Assembly: GCA_041690495.1 (NCBI GenBank)
Contig: JAWLHE010000008.1
Location: forward strand, 124,001 to 188,000
From: DATAAP01 sp041690495
GTDB taxonomy: Bacteria; Pseudomonadota; Alphaproteobacteria; CACIAM-22H2
DNA: 64,000 nucleotides
Reading direction: 5' to 3'
Shown: piece after piece, positions 8,297 through 16,434 of the stretch
How the letters are laid out: each line of letters starts with the position of its first letter
Position numbering within the stretch: position 1 is the stretch's first letter
Translations under genes and position numbers: made by a program
The notes under the pieces: generated by a model
Databases searched by the model: none
Seen by the model: only the letters and a program-made list of their open reading frames with translations
Told to the model about the DNA's origin: nothing

Positions 8297-9436
8297 ATGT
8301 CACGTCCTCTCGAAGGCCTGCTGGTCGTCTCGCTGGAACAGGCAGTGGCCGCCCCATACTGTGCCTCGCGTCTCGCGGACGCCGGCGCGCGCGTCATCAA
8401 GATCGAGCGCGCGGAGGGCGATTTCGCGCGCGGCTACGACCGCGCCGCCAAGGGTCAGGCGAGCTATTTCGTCTGGCTCAACCGCGGCAAGGAATCGATT
8501 GTCCTCGACATCAAGAACTCCGGAGACAGCGCGCTGCTGCAGCGGATGGTCGCGCGCGCGGACGTGTTCATCCAGAACCTCCTTCCGGGTGCGGCGGTGC
8601 GCGCCGGCTTCGGCTCGGACGCGCTGCGCGCGAAGTATCCGCGCCTGATCACGGTCGACATCAGCGGCTATGGCGACGAGGGGCCCTATGCCGAAATGAA
8701 GTCCTACGACCTGCTGGTGCAGGCCGAGACGGGATTATGTATGGTGACCGGCCGCCCCGAAGGCCCCGGCCGGGTCGGCGTGTCCGTCTGCGACATCGCC
8801 GCCGGCATGTACGCCTACCAGGCCGTGCTCGAGGCGCTGATCGCGCGCGGCCGAACCGGCAAGGGCAGCGGCATCAAGGTATCGCTGTTCGACGGCATGG
8901 CCGAGTGGATGACCGTGCCGCTGCTGCACCAGGATTACGGTTCGGGCGCGCCGGCGCGCATCGGCCTGGCGCATCCGTCCGTGGCGCCTTATGGCGCCTT
9001 CGGGAGCAAGGACGGACAGCTCGTCCTGATCTCCATCCAGAACGAGCGCGAGTGGGCGCGCTTCTGCGCCGAGGTGCTCGGCGATCCCGGCGTCGCCACC
9101 GACAGGCGGTTCGACAGCAATGTCGGCCGCGTCGAGAATCGTGCTGCGCTCGACGCGATCATCGCGGCCGCCTTCGGCCGCGTGGCGACGGACGCGCTGT
9201 GCGCGCGTCTGAAGAATGCGCAGATCGCTTTCGGCCGCGTCAACACGGTCGCGCAGTTCTCGCAGCATCCGCAGCTCCGGCGCGTCGCGGTCGAAACGCC
9301 GAACGGCGCGGTCGAACTGCCGGCGCCGCCGGCGCGGTTTGCCGGCGAAACGCCATCGCTGGGGCCGGTTCCCAGGCTGGACGAGCACGGCGAAGCGATC
9401 CGCCGCGAATTCGCCGAAACCAGGGCAGCGGAATAG
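8297..9436 (+). CDS. CaiB/BaiF family (class III) CoA-transferase
   Basis: 379-residue class III CoA-transferase, which moves CoA between carboxylic acids through an aspartyl-CoA anhydride. The likely catalytic residue is D138 in 'KSYDLLVQAETGL', the expected formyl-CoA-transferase position. The N-terminus 'PLEGLLVVSLEQAVAAPYC' and the 'RGKESIVLDIK' stretch are family hallmarks. Start is ATG 8297; the very long open frame upstream is antisense to the MOSC gene. It is followed after 3 nt by the MaoC-type hydratase. The pair fits activation of a dicarboxylic acid such as mesaconate, itaconate or methylsuccinate and hydration of its CoA ester, though no citramalyl-CoA lyase is present here. Confidence 0.92.
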   Translation: MSRPLEGLLVVSLEQAVAAPYCASRLADAGARVIKIERAEGDFARGYDRAAKGQASYFVWLNRGKESIVLDIKNSGDSALLQRMVARADVFIQNLLPGAAVRAGFGSDALRAKYPRLITVDISGYGDEGPYAEMKSYDLLVQAETGLCMVTGRPEGPGRVGVSVCDIAAGMYAYQAVLEALIARGRTGKGSGIKVSLFDGMAEWMTVPLLHQDYGSGAPARIGLAHPSVAPYGAFGSKDGQLVLISIQNEREWARFCAEVLGDPGVATDRRFDSNVGRVENRAALDAIIAAAFGRVATDALCARLKNAQIAFGRVNTVAQFSQHPQLRRVAVETPNGAVELPAPPARFAGETPSLGPVPRLDEHGEAIRREFAETRAAE

Positions 9437-9439
9437 ACG

Positions 9440-10309
9440 ATGGCGCTCACCGACGACGAGATCGCCCATCTGAAGGGCTGGACCGGCCGCACCCAGATGG
9501 TCGAGGAGCTGCTCGCCCCCAACCGAGTGGAGGCGATGGCAGCTACCCTCGACCGGGATCGGGCACCGGGAACCGGCGACGGGCTTCCGCCGGGCTGGCA
9601 CTGGCTGTTCTTCAACGGCGCTGCGCGCCAGAGCGAGCTCGGGTCGGACGGTCATCCGCGCCGCGGCGGCTTCCTGCCGCCGGTTTCCCTGCCGCGGCGA
9701 ATGTGGGCCGGCGGGAGGCTGACCATGACGGGTGCGCTTCGGGTCGGCGAGATCGCCCGCCGCGAGTCACGCATCGTCAGCGTCGAGGCCAAGCGCGGCC
9801 GCAGCGGCGACCTGGTCTTCGTGACCGTCGCGCACCGAATCTCGGGCGGACAGGGGTTGGTCGTCGAGGAAGAGCAAGACATCGTCTATCGCGCGCCGCC
9901 CGCACCCGACGCGCCATCGCCCCAGCCCGGGCAGGCGACGGGCGATCCTGTATGGCACCGCGAGATCCGGCCCGATCCGGTGCTGCTGTTCCGCTATTCC
10001 GCCCTGACTTTTAATGGCCACCGCATCCACTACGACCAGCCCTACGTCACCCAGGTCGAAGGCTATGCCGGTCTTGTCGTGCATGGCCCGCTCGTAGCTA
10101 CGCTGCTGCTCGATCTTGTGGGACGCGAGGCACCTGACCGGCAGCTCGCGCACTTTTCCTTCCGCGCCAGGAGTCCGCTGTTCGATACGGCCCCGTTCCT
10201 TGTCGGCGGGGTCCCGGACGGCGATCGCCGCACCGTGCGCCTGTGGGCCGAAGGGCCCGGCCGAAGCGTGGCGATGGACGCGAGGGCGGAATTCGCATCG
10301 GAGGCTTGA
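9440..10309 (+). CDS. MaoC-like hydratase, mesaconyl/itaconyl-CoA hydratase type
   Basis: 289-residue double hot-dog protein of the COG3777 type, to which mesaconyl-C4-CoA and itaconyl-CoA hydratases belong. The N-terminal half is a degenerate MaoC domain with 'LPRRMWAGGRLTM'. The C-terminal half carries the hydratase signature 'RYSALTFNGHRIHYD' (N192, H197, D199), followed by 'GLVVHGPL' (211-218). It sits 3 nt behind the CoA-transferase and is almost certainly co-transcribed. The likely reaction is reversible hydration of an enoyl-CoA dicarboxylate. The exact substrate cannot be assigned without the lyase step, which is not in the window. Confidence 0.87.
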   Translation: MALTDDEIAHLKGWTGRTQMVEELLAPNRVEAMAATLDRDRAPGTGDGLPPGWHWLFFNGAARQSELGSDGHPRRGGFLPPVSLPRRMWAGGRLTMTGALRVGEIARRESRIVSVEAKRGRSGDLVFVTVAHRISGGQGLVVEEEQDIVYRAPPAPDAPSPQPGQATGDPVWHREIRPDPVLLFRYSALTFNGHRIHYDQPYVTQVEGYAGLVVHGPLVATLLLDLVGREAPDRQLAHFSFRARSPLFDTAPFLVGGVPDGDRRTVRLWAEGPGRSVAMDARAEFASEA

Positions 10310-10349
10310 CCCCTCCGAAACCGCAGGTCTGACAACGGCTTACGGTATC

Positions 10350-10378
10350 TTGTCAGTGCCCTTAGGCTTCCCCATACT
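10350..10378 (+). promoter_or_regulatory. Putative sigma-70-type promoter before the J-domain/cobST group
   Basis: TTGTCA at 10350-10355 and CATACT at 10373-10378 are separated by 17 bp, a good match to a -35/-10 pair. Transcription would begin within a few bases of the ATG at 10388, giving a very short or leaderless mRNA. No Shine-Dalgarno sequence is seen before that ATG, which is consistent. Not experimentally supported. Confidence 0.4.
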
Positions 10379-10387
10379 TAACGTCTT

Positions 10388-10990
10388 ATGGCCCGCCCAC
10401 GCAGCAGAGTTTCAGCCTACTACCAGCCGAGCGCTGCCGCCGGGGACCGCCGCTGCGAGCACCCTGGCTGCGGTGCCTCGGGGGAATTCCGCGCGCCGCG
10501 CGCCCGGAACCGGCTGAACGACTATTTCTGGTTCTGCCTCGACCATGTGCGGGCGTACAACGCGGCATGGGACTACTACAAGGGCATGAGCCCGGAGGAG
10601 ATCGAAAAGGCACGTCGCGCCGACACCGTCGGCTGGCGCCCCACCTGGCCGATGGGCCCGAACAGCAGCATCCACCGGCTCGATCCCGAGCAGCTGCGCG
10701 CCGCGTTCGCACACTTCTTCGAGGAACATGTGGGCGGCGGCGCGGAATCGAGCCCGCCACGCACGCCGCGGACCGCGACGCCGGAAGCGGAAGCCCTGGC
10801 GGTCATGGACCTCGATGCCAGCGCCACGCAGGAGGAGGTCAAGGCGCGCTACAAGGAGCTGGTCAAACAGCACCATCCCGACGCCAACGGGGGCGACAAG
10901 GTTGCTGAAGAACGGCTAAAGTCGATCAACCAGGCATATACATTCCTCAAAACGCAGGCGCAGAATGCCAAGTTCGACGCCAGCGACTGA
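10388..10990 (+). CDS. J-domain protein with N-terminal zinc-finger-like region (cobS neighbour)
   Basis: 200-residue molecular co-chaperone. A C-terminal J domain (about 136-190) has the essential HPD at 163-165 in 'KQHHPDANGG'. The N-terminal part has C23, C28, C50 and H53, an arrangement that could bind zinc. A middle segment with 'WDYYKGMSPEEIEKARR' is typical of the DnaJ-like proteins encoded just before cobS in alphaproteobacteria. The protein lacks the glycine-rich and substrate-binding regions of true DnaJ. Its position suggests it helps assemble the CobS/CobT chelatase, an inference from gene order only. The ATG at 10388 starts almost at the predicted transcription start. Confidence 0.88.
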   Translation: MARPRSRVSAYYQPSAAAGDRRCEHPGCGASGEFRAPRARNRLNDYFWFCLDHVRAYNAAWDYYKGMSPEEIEKARRADTVGWRPTWPMGPNSSIHRLDPEQLRAAFAHFFEEHVGGGAESSPPRTPRTATPEAEALAVMDLDASATQEEVKARYKELVKQHHPDANGGDKVAEERLKSINQAYTFLKTQAQNAKFDASD

Positions 10991-11055
10991 TCGCCGCGCG
11001 GCGTTTCGGCGACGCGCCCCTCGCAACGACCCAGCAGAAGAACGATATTCCTCTC

Positions 11056-12066
11056 ATGCCATCCGTAACCACCGCCGCCAATGACGCGGCCAAGGCTCTT
11101 CCCGACATCAAGGTGAAGGTCCGCCAGACATTCGGAATCGACAGCGACATGGAAGTGCCGGCCTTCTCGAAGCCGACCGACCATGTGCCGGACCTCGACG
11201 AGGCCTACCGCTTCGACCGCGACACGACCTTGGCGATACTTGCCGGCTTTGCCTATAACCGGCGGGTCATCGTGCAAGGCTATCACGGCACCGGCAAGTC
11301 GACCCATATCGAGCAGGTTGCCGCCCGGCTGAACTGGCCGTGCATCCGCATCAATCTCGACAGCCATATCAGCCGCATCGATCTGGTCGGCCGCGACGCG
11401 ATCGTGCTGCGCGACGGTGTGCAGGTGACCGAGTTCCGCGAGGGGTTGCTGCCTTGGGCACTGCAGCATCCGTGCGCCCTGGTATTCGACGAGTACGACG
11501 CCGGTCGCGCCGATGTGATGTTCGTGATCCAGCGCGTGCTCGAGGTCGAGGGCAAGCTGACGCTGCTCGACCAGAACCGCGTCATTCGCCCGCATCCGGC
11601 GTTCCGCCTGTTCGCGACCGCCAATACGGTCGGCCTCGGCGACACATCGGGCCTGTATCACGGTACGCAGCAGATCAACCAGGGTCAGATGGACCGCTGG
11701 AACATCGTCGCGACGCTCAATTACCTTCCGCATGACGAGGAGGTGAACATCGTCCTCGCCAAGGTGCCGTATTTCGACACCAAGGAAGGGCGCGAGCTGA
11801 TCTCGGCAATGGTGGCGCTGGCCGACCTGACCCGCGCCGGCTTCATCGCAGGCGACATCTCGACCGTCATGTCGCCGCGCACGGTGATGACCTGGGCCGA
11901 CAACGCCCGCATCTTCGGCGACGTGCCGTTCGCCTTCCGCGTCACCTTCCTCAACAAGTGCGACGAGGTCGAGCGCTCGACCGTGGCCGAGTACTACCAG
12001 CGCTGCTTCGGAGTGGAGCTGGGCGGGCACAAGCTGGGCGGCGGTCCGGGCCACCACACCCATTGA
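11056..12066 (+). CDS. cobS: Cobaltochelatase ATPase subunit CobS
   Basis: 336-residue AAA+ ATPase of the aerobic (late-cobalt) cobaltochelatase, which with CobT and CobN inserts Co2+ into hydrogenobyrinate a,c-diamide during B12 synthesis. Walker A is 'GYHGTGKS' (75-82) and Walker B is 'ALVFDEYD' (141-148). A sensor region follows ('RLFATANTVGLGD'). Length matches CobS (about 330 aa). It lies 18 nt before cobT and 65 nt after the J-domain gene in one transcription unit. No B12 riboswitch was recognised upstream. CobN is not in the window. Confidence 0.96.
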   Translation: MPSVTTAANDAAKALPDIKVKVRQTFGIDSDMEVPAFSKPTDHVPDLDEAYRFDRDTTLAILAGFAYNRRVIVQGYHGTGKSTHIEQVAARLNWPCIRINLDSHISRIDLVGRDAIVLRDGVQVTEFREGLLPWALQHPCALVFDEYDAGRADVMFVIQRVLEVEGKLTLLDQNRVIRPHPAFRLFATANTVGLGDTSGLYHGTQQINQGQMDRWNIVATLNYLPHDEEVNIVLAKVPYFDTKEGRELISAMVALADLTRAGFIAGDISTVMSPRTVMTWADNARIFGDVPFAFRVTFLNKCDEVERSTVAEYYQRCFGVELGGHKLGGGPGHHTH

Positions 12067-12084
12067 GCGCGCGTCCACGCTGAC

Positions 12085-13953
12085 ATGGCCCGCCAGAACG
12101 ACGGTCCGATCGAAGCCTTCCGCCAGGTGACCGGTGCCACGATGCGGGCCGTTTCGCATCGTCCGGAGCTCACCGTTTCCTTTGCACCCGAAGGCGCAGG
12201 CTTGCGCGGCAACGATGCGCGTCTGCCGGTGCCGTCGCGCGATCTGCCCAGCGACGAGGTCGCGATCGTGCGCGGCGAAGCCGACGCCATGGCGCTGCGC
12301 CTGCGCCATCACGACGACAGCGTGCATGCACGCCGTCAGCCGTCGGGTCAGCTCTCGCGCGCGATCTTCAACGCGGTCGAGCAGGCGCGGTGCGAGGCGC
12401 TCGGCGCGAAATTCATGGCAGGAGTTGCAGCGAATCTGAGTGCGGCGCTGGAGGAGCGCTGCCGCACGCAAGGCTTCGCGCGCATCGCCGACCGTGAGTC
12501 GGCGCCACTCGCCGAAGTCGTGTCGCTGCTCGCGCGCGAGTCCATGACCGGGCAGCCACCGCCGCCGAGCGCACGGCGCATGGTCGACCTGTGGCGGCCA
12601 TGGATCGAGGCCCGCGCCGGCGCCGATTTCGCAGCGCTGCAGCGCGTCCTGAGGGACCAGGAAGCTTTTGCCTCCACGGTACGCCGGCTCATCGAAGATC
12701 TGGAACTGGGCGAGGAGGATGCGGCCTCGAGCGAGTCCGACGAGGACCAAGGCCAGGGCGAGCAGAACCAGCAGGGTGCCGAAGCCGGCGAGCGCGGTGA
12801 AGGCGCCGAGGAATCGGCCGAGAGCGCCAGCGCCGGCGAGGTCCGCGAGATGCCCGGCGAGGAAGGCAGCGAGGGCGCCACCGAGGACAGCGAGGGAGAG
12901 GACGCAACCGGCATGGGCGAGGACGGCCCGGAGCGGCCCGGCCGCCGCTGGCGACCGAATCCCCAGCTTACGAATGCGCCGGACGAGCCGGACTATCGCG
13001 CCTTCACCATGGATTTCGACGAGATCGTCGAGGCCGACGCGCTGTGCGATCCCGACGAGCTGTCGCGCCTGCGCCATCATCTCGACCAGCAGCTCGGCCA
13101 CCTCCAGAACGTGATCGGTCGGCTGGCGAACCGGCTGCAGCGCCGCCTGATGGCGCGCCAGAGCCGTGCCTGGGAGTTCGACCTCGAGGAGGGCATGCTC
13201 GACGCCGCGCGGCTGGCGCGAATCGTCGTCAACCCCGTCTTCCCGCTGTCCTACAAGCGCGAGAAGGACACGGATTTCCGCGACACCGTCGTGACCCTGC
13301 TGATCGACAATTCCGGCTCGATGCGGGGCCGGCCGATCACGGTCGCGGCGATGAGCGCCGACATTCTCGCGCGCACGCTGGAGCGCTGCGGCGTCAAGGT
13401 CGAGATCCTCGGCTTCACAACGCGCGCCTGGAAGGGCGGGCAGAGCCGCGAGCGCTGGCTGGCGGCGAGCAAGCCGGCGGCGCCGGGACGCCTCAACGAC
13501 CTGCGCCACATCATCTATAAGCCCGCCGACGCACCCTGGCGGCGTGCGCGAAAGTCGCTCGGCCTGATGCTGCGCGAGGGCCTGCTCAAGGAGAACATCG
13601 ATGGCGAGGCGCTGCTGTGGGCGCATAACCGCCTGATCGCGCGCCCCGAGCAGCGCAAGATCCTGATGGTCATTTCCGACGGCGCGCCAGTCGACGATTC
13701 AACGCTCTCGGTCAACCCCGGCAATTATCTCGAGCGGCACCTGCGCGAGGTGATCGACTATATCGAGACGCGCTCCTCGGTGGAGCTGCTGGCAATCGGC
13801 ATCGGCCACGACGTCACGCGTTATTACCGTCGTGCGGTCACCATCGTCGACGCCGAGCAGCTGGGCGGCACCATGATGGAAAAGCTCGCCGAGCTGTTCG
13901 ACGAGGAAGAGCGCCGCCTTGCCAGCCCCACCCGAAGGCGGCGCGCGAGCTAG
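12085..13953 (+). CDS. cobT: Cobaltochelatase subunit CobT
   Basis: 622-residue partner of CobS in the cobaltochelatase chaperone complex. A very acidic, Glu/Ser-rich linker occupies roughly residues 208-292, and a C-terminal von Willebrand A domain carries the MIDAS motif 'DNSGSM' near residue 407. The order N-terminal helical domain, acidic spacer, VWA domain is diagnostic of CobT, and the length agrees. The N-terminal 'RQNDGPIEAFRQVTGATMRA' is typical of the family. The reverse strand is open over 900 codons here, but that is antisense shadow. The gene ends the cob unit; a 276-bp gap follows. Confidence 0.96.
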   Translation: MARQNDGPIEAFRQVTGATMRAVSHRPELTVSFAPEGAGLRGNDARLPVPSRDLPSDEVAIVRGEADAMALRLRHHDDSVHARRQPSGQLSRAIFNAVEQARCEALGAKFMAGVAANLSAALEERCRTQGFARIADRESAPLAEVVSLLARESMTGQPPPPSARRMVDLWRPWIEARAGADFAALQRVLRDQEAFASTVRRLIEDLELGEEDAASSESDEDQGQGEQNQQGAEAGERGEGAEESAESASAGEVREMPGEEGSEGATEDSEGEDATGMGEDGPERPGRRWRPNPQLTNAPDEPDYRAFTMDFDEIVEADALCDPDELSRLRHHLDQQLGHLQNVIGRLANRLQRRLMARQSRAWEFDLEEGMLDAARLARIVVNPVFPLSYKREKDTDFRDTVVTLLIDNSGSMRGRPITVAAMSADILARTLERCGVKVEILGFTTRAWKGGQSRERWLAASKPAAPGRLNDLRHIIYKPADAPWRRARKSLGLMLREGLLKENIDGEALLWAHNRLIARPEQRKILMVISDGAPVDDSTLSVNPGNYLERHLREVIDYIETRSSVELLAIGIGHDVTRYYRRAVTIVDAEQLGGTMMEKLAELFDEEERRLASPTRRRRAS

Positions 13954-14229
13954 CGGTTCGCTGTTAGGCAGGCCGCGCCTGCTTGACAAAGCGCCTCCCC
14001 CGGTCTGCGGAGTCCTGGGATATTCCTCGGTGGGCTCCGGAGCACGGAGCCTCCGGTCGCGCCGGGAGCGCGGGCGCGCTTCGCCGGGGCCGAGGCGAAA
14101 AGGGTCCGGGTCGACTCGAACACACCTTTTGTTGAGCGGACGCTGCGGTTCCCCCCACTGGACGGGAATGCAGGGCTTCGCCATGGTGTTGATCCGCGGA
14201 TAGACCAGCGCCAAGGGAGGTCAACCCAT
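13954..14229. other. GC-rich intergenic region with hairpin potential, no gene recognised
   Basis: This gap between cobT and a dienelactone hydrolase gene holds a perfect 7-bp inverted repeat at 14033-14051 (GGCTCCG ... CGGAGCC) and further GC-rich self-complementary tracts to about 14140. The inverted repeat lacks a T-run, so it is not a convincing intrinsic terminator. A TTGACA lies at 13983-13988 without a good -10. A strong ribosome site (AAGGGAGGT) precedes the next ATG. I could not match tRNA, SRP RNA, tmRNA, 6S RNA or a riboswitch; a small RNA is possible but unproven. Confidence 0.4.
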
Positions 14230-15099
14230 ATGCTCGATGAATCAAGAGCCCTGTTTCCCCCCGTTCCGCCGCTGACGCGGCGCGGCTTCGTGACGGTGTC
14301 GCTCGCGACGGCCGGCTATACGCTGGCGGCCGGCCCGGTCGCGGCCCAGACCGTGGTGCGGACCGACACCCAGGGTCTGACCGCCGGCGACGTGCGCATC
14401 CCCGTGTCCGGCGGCGAGATGGGCGGCTATCGCGCCAAGCCGGCGAGCGGCTCGGGTGCGCCTGTGGTGATCGTATGTCAGGAGATTTTCGGCGTTCACG
14501 AGTACATCAAGGACACCTGCCGCAGGCTGGCGAAGGCGGGCTATCTCGCCGTGGCACCGGACTATTATTTCCGTCAGGGGGACCCGGCGAAGGCGTCCAA
14601 CGTGCAGGGAGCGCTCGCCATCGCCAACAAGAAGCCGGATGCCGAGCTGATGAGCGACCTCGACGCGACGGCACGCTGGGCAACCGCAACGGACGGCGGC
14701 AATGCCCAGAAGATGGGCGTGACGGGCTTCTGCCGCGGCGGCCGCGCGACCTGGATGTATGCCGCGCACAATCCCAATCTCAAGGCCGCCGTCGCCTGGT
14801 ACGGTCCCGTGGTCGGGCAGGCAAGCGAGTTGACGCCGAAATTCCCGATCGATCTCGCGGCCGAGATGAAGTGCCCGGTCCTCGGTCTCTATGGCGCCGC
14901 GGATTCCGGCATTCCGGTGGAGTCGGTCAAGCGCATGGAAGCGGCGCTCAAGGCCGCCAACAAGCCGCACGAGTTCGTCATCTACCCCGACGCGCCGCAC
15001 GCCTTTCATGCCGACTACCGTCCGACATACCGTGCGGAGCCGGCGAAAGACGGCTGGAATCGCATGCTTGAGTGGTTCAAGAAGTACGGCGTAGCCTGA
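14230..15099 (+). CDS. Exported dienelactone hydrolase family protein
   Basis: 289-residue alpha/beta hydrolase of the dienelactone hydrolase family. The N-terminus has a twin-arginine motif (LTRRGFV, residues 15-21), then a hydrophobic stretch ending near 'GPVAAQ', so Tat export to the periplasm is likely. The nucleophile is C168 in 'GFCRGG', with D225 and H257 ('DAPHAF') completing the Cys-Asp-His triad. A conserved 'QEIFGVHEYIKD' lies near residue 85. Dienelactone hydrolases open lactone rings, and carboxymethylenebutenolidase is the classic member, but exported versions often have unknown esterase roles. The start at 14230 is preceded by a strong AAGGGAGGT ribosome site. Confidence 0.88.
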   Translation: MLDESRALFPPVPPLTRRGFVTVSLATAGYTLAAGPVAAQTVVRTDTQGLTAGDVRIPVSGGEMGGYRAKPASGSGAPVVIVCQEIFGVHEYIKDTCRRLAKAGYLAVAPDYYFRQGDPAKASNVQGALAIANKKPDAELMSDLDATARWATATDGGNAQKMGVTGFCRGGRATWMYAAHNPNLKAAVAWYGPVVGQASELTPKFPIDLAAEMKCPVLGLYGAADSGIPVESVKRMEAALKAANKPHEFVIYPDAPHAFHADYRPTYRAEPAKDGWNRMLEWFKKYGVA

Positions 15100-15122
15100 G
15101 CATTGTCGAACGGCTAGAACAT

Positions 15123-15150
15123 GGGCGCGGGACTATCCGGTCCTGCGCCC
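15123..15150 (+). terminator. Hairpin after the dienelactone hydrolase gene
   Basis: Arms GGGCGCGGGA (15123-15132) and TCCTGCGCCC (15141-15150) pair over 10 bp with one G-U and an 8-nt loop. No clear T-run follows, so it could be a rho-independent terminator only weakly, or an mRNA-stabilising 3' hairpin. Confidence 0.35.
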
Positions 15151-15178
15151 AATTCGTCTTCGCGGCAGGCTGGATTCC

Positions 15179-16192
15179 TTGAAACGAAATCGATTCGGCC
15201 GCTGGCCGGCGGCGGCATTGCTGCTGCTTGCGGCATGCGCGGCGCCGCTCGATGCGGGGTCCGCCGATGCGGCCGGTCCGGACCCGATGCAGATCGTCGC
15301 GCGGCCGCTGACGCTCGACCCGCGCGATCCGGAGCGTACGCGCATCGGCAAGCTCGTCTTTCGCGGCGGCGCGAGCCTTGCGGCAAATGACGGCCGTTTC
15401 GGCGGCTGGTCCGATCTGGACCTCAGCGAGGACGGACGGCGCCTGACCGCGGTATCGGACCGCGGATTCTGGTTCGATGCCACGGTTGAGTACGACGCGC
15501 GCGGCGCGGTGGTCCGGTTGCACGATGCGCGGCTCGGCCGGCTCCTCAATCTCGGCGGTCGCCGCCAGCCGGGGCTTGCGGGCGATGCGGAGGGCATGTC
15601 GCGCGCGCCCGATGGATCTTTCTTCGTCAGTTACGAGCGCCGCCACCGCGTCTGGCTCTACCCCGCGGCAGAGCCGCCGTTCTCGCGGCCCCCGCGCATC
15701 GTTCCGCCGCCCAAGAGCCCTGCGAGGATTCCCGAGAATGGCGGAATCGAGGCCCTCGTTCGCCTGCCCGGCGGCCGGCTGTTCGCACTGACCGAAGACC
15801 TCACCGATGCCAGCCACGACACGGTCGGCTGGATCGGCGATGGCCGCACGTGGGAGAGGCTGACTTACGTGCCCGGCCCGGACTTCAAGCCGACCGGCGC
15901 CGCGCGGTTGCCCGACGGCGACATCGTCGTGGTCGAGCGCCGTTTCACCAAATTTGGCGTGCCCGGCGCGCGAATCGTACGAATCAGCGCTGAGGATATC
16001 AGGCCCGGCGCGCGCCTGGTCGGCAGCGAGCTGGCCCTGATCGAACCGCCACTGGCGCTCGACAATTTCGAGGGCATAGCCGCCCGGCGCGGACCCGACG
16101 GCCAGACGCTCATCTATGTCCTGTCGGACGACAACTACTTCTTCCTGCAGCGCACGCTTCTGCTGAGCTTCGAGTTGCTGACCGAGCGTTGA
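15179..16192 (+). CDS. Esterase-like/phytase-fold lipoprotein
   Basis: 337-residue predicted lipoprotein. The signal peptide ends in lipobox LAAC with the lipidated cysteine at residue 20, so the mature protein is membrane-anchored in the envelope. The rest resembles the 'esterase-like activity of phytase' beta-propeller family: repeated blades such as 'WSDLDLSEDGRRLTAVSDRG', 'DAEGMSRAPDGSFFVSYER' and 'DNFEGIAARRGPDG'. Substrate is unknown. The start is TTG at 15179, the only codon that gives the complete signal peptide. In related alphaproteobacteria this gene often lies directly behind cobT; here a dienelactone hydrolase lies between. Confidence 0.8.
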   Translation: MKRNRFGRWPAAALLLLAACAAPLDAGSADAAGPDPMQIVARPLTLDPRDPERTRIGKLVFRGGASLAANDGRFGGWSDLDLSEDGRRLTAVSDRGFWFDATVEYDARGAVVRLHDARLGRLLNLGGRRQPGLAGDAEGMSRAPDGSFFVSYERRHRVWLYPAAEPPFSRPPRIVPPPKSPARIPENGGIEALVRLPGGRLFALTEDLTDASHDTVGWIGDGRTWERLTYVPGPDFKPTGAARLPDGDIVVVERRFTKFGVPGARIVRISAEDIRPGARLVGSELALIEPPLALDNFEGIAARRGPDGQTLIYVLSDDNYFFLQRTLLLSFELLTER

Positions 16193-16434
16193 CCCGCTCG
16201 CCGTCTCGACCTACCACCGATGAATTCGGCGCCGCCCATCGGCATTGCGCCGTCGAATGCACCCGGATTCCAATGACGTGGCGCGCGCCGCGCCATGGTC
16301 CCGGCACCGCGACCCTGCGCGAGGCAGGCAGAGCGCTTTCGATCCGGGAACCGGGTCTGTGGCCGTGCCGTTGGAGTGGCCGGCTCCAAGCCCGGAGGGG
16401 GCGGGCGTGCATCCGGATTGACCGAGGCATCGCG

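Noticed and set aside
10849..13626. 925-codon minus-strand ORF opposite cobS/cobT
   Set aside because: Shadow of cobST; the acidic CobT linker gives a Leu/Ala-rich antisense frame. No start site or family features.
14033..14140. tRNA, tmRNA, SRP RNA or cobalamin riboswitch after cobT
   Set aside because: A TTCGAGTC-like run on the minus strand does not have a pairing T-stem; the SRP tetraloop motif, a tag-peptide frame and the B12 box are not found.
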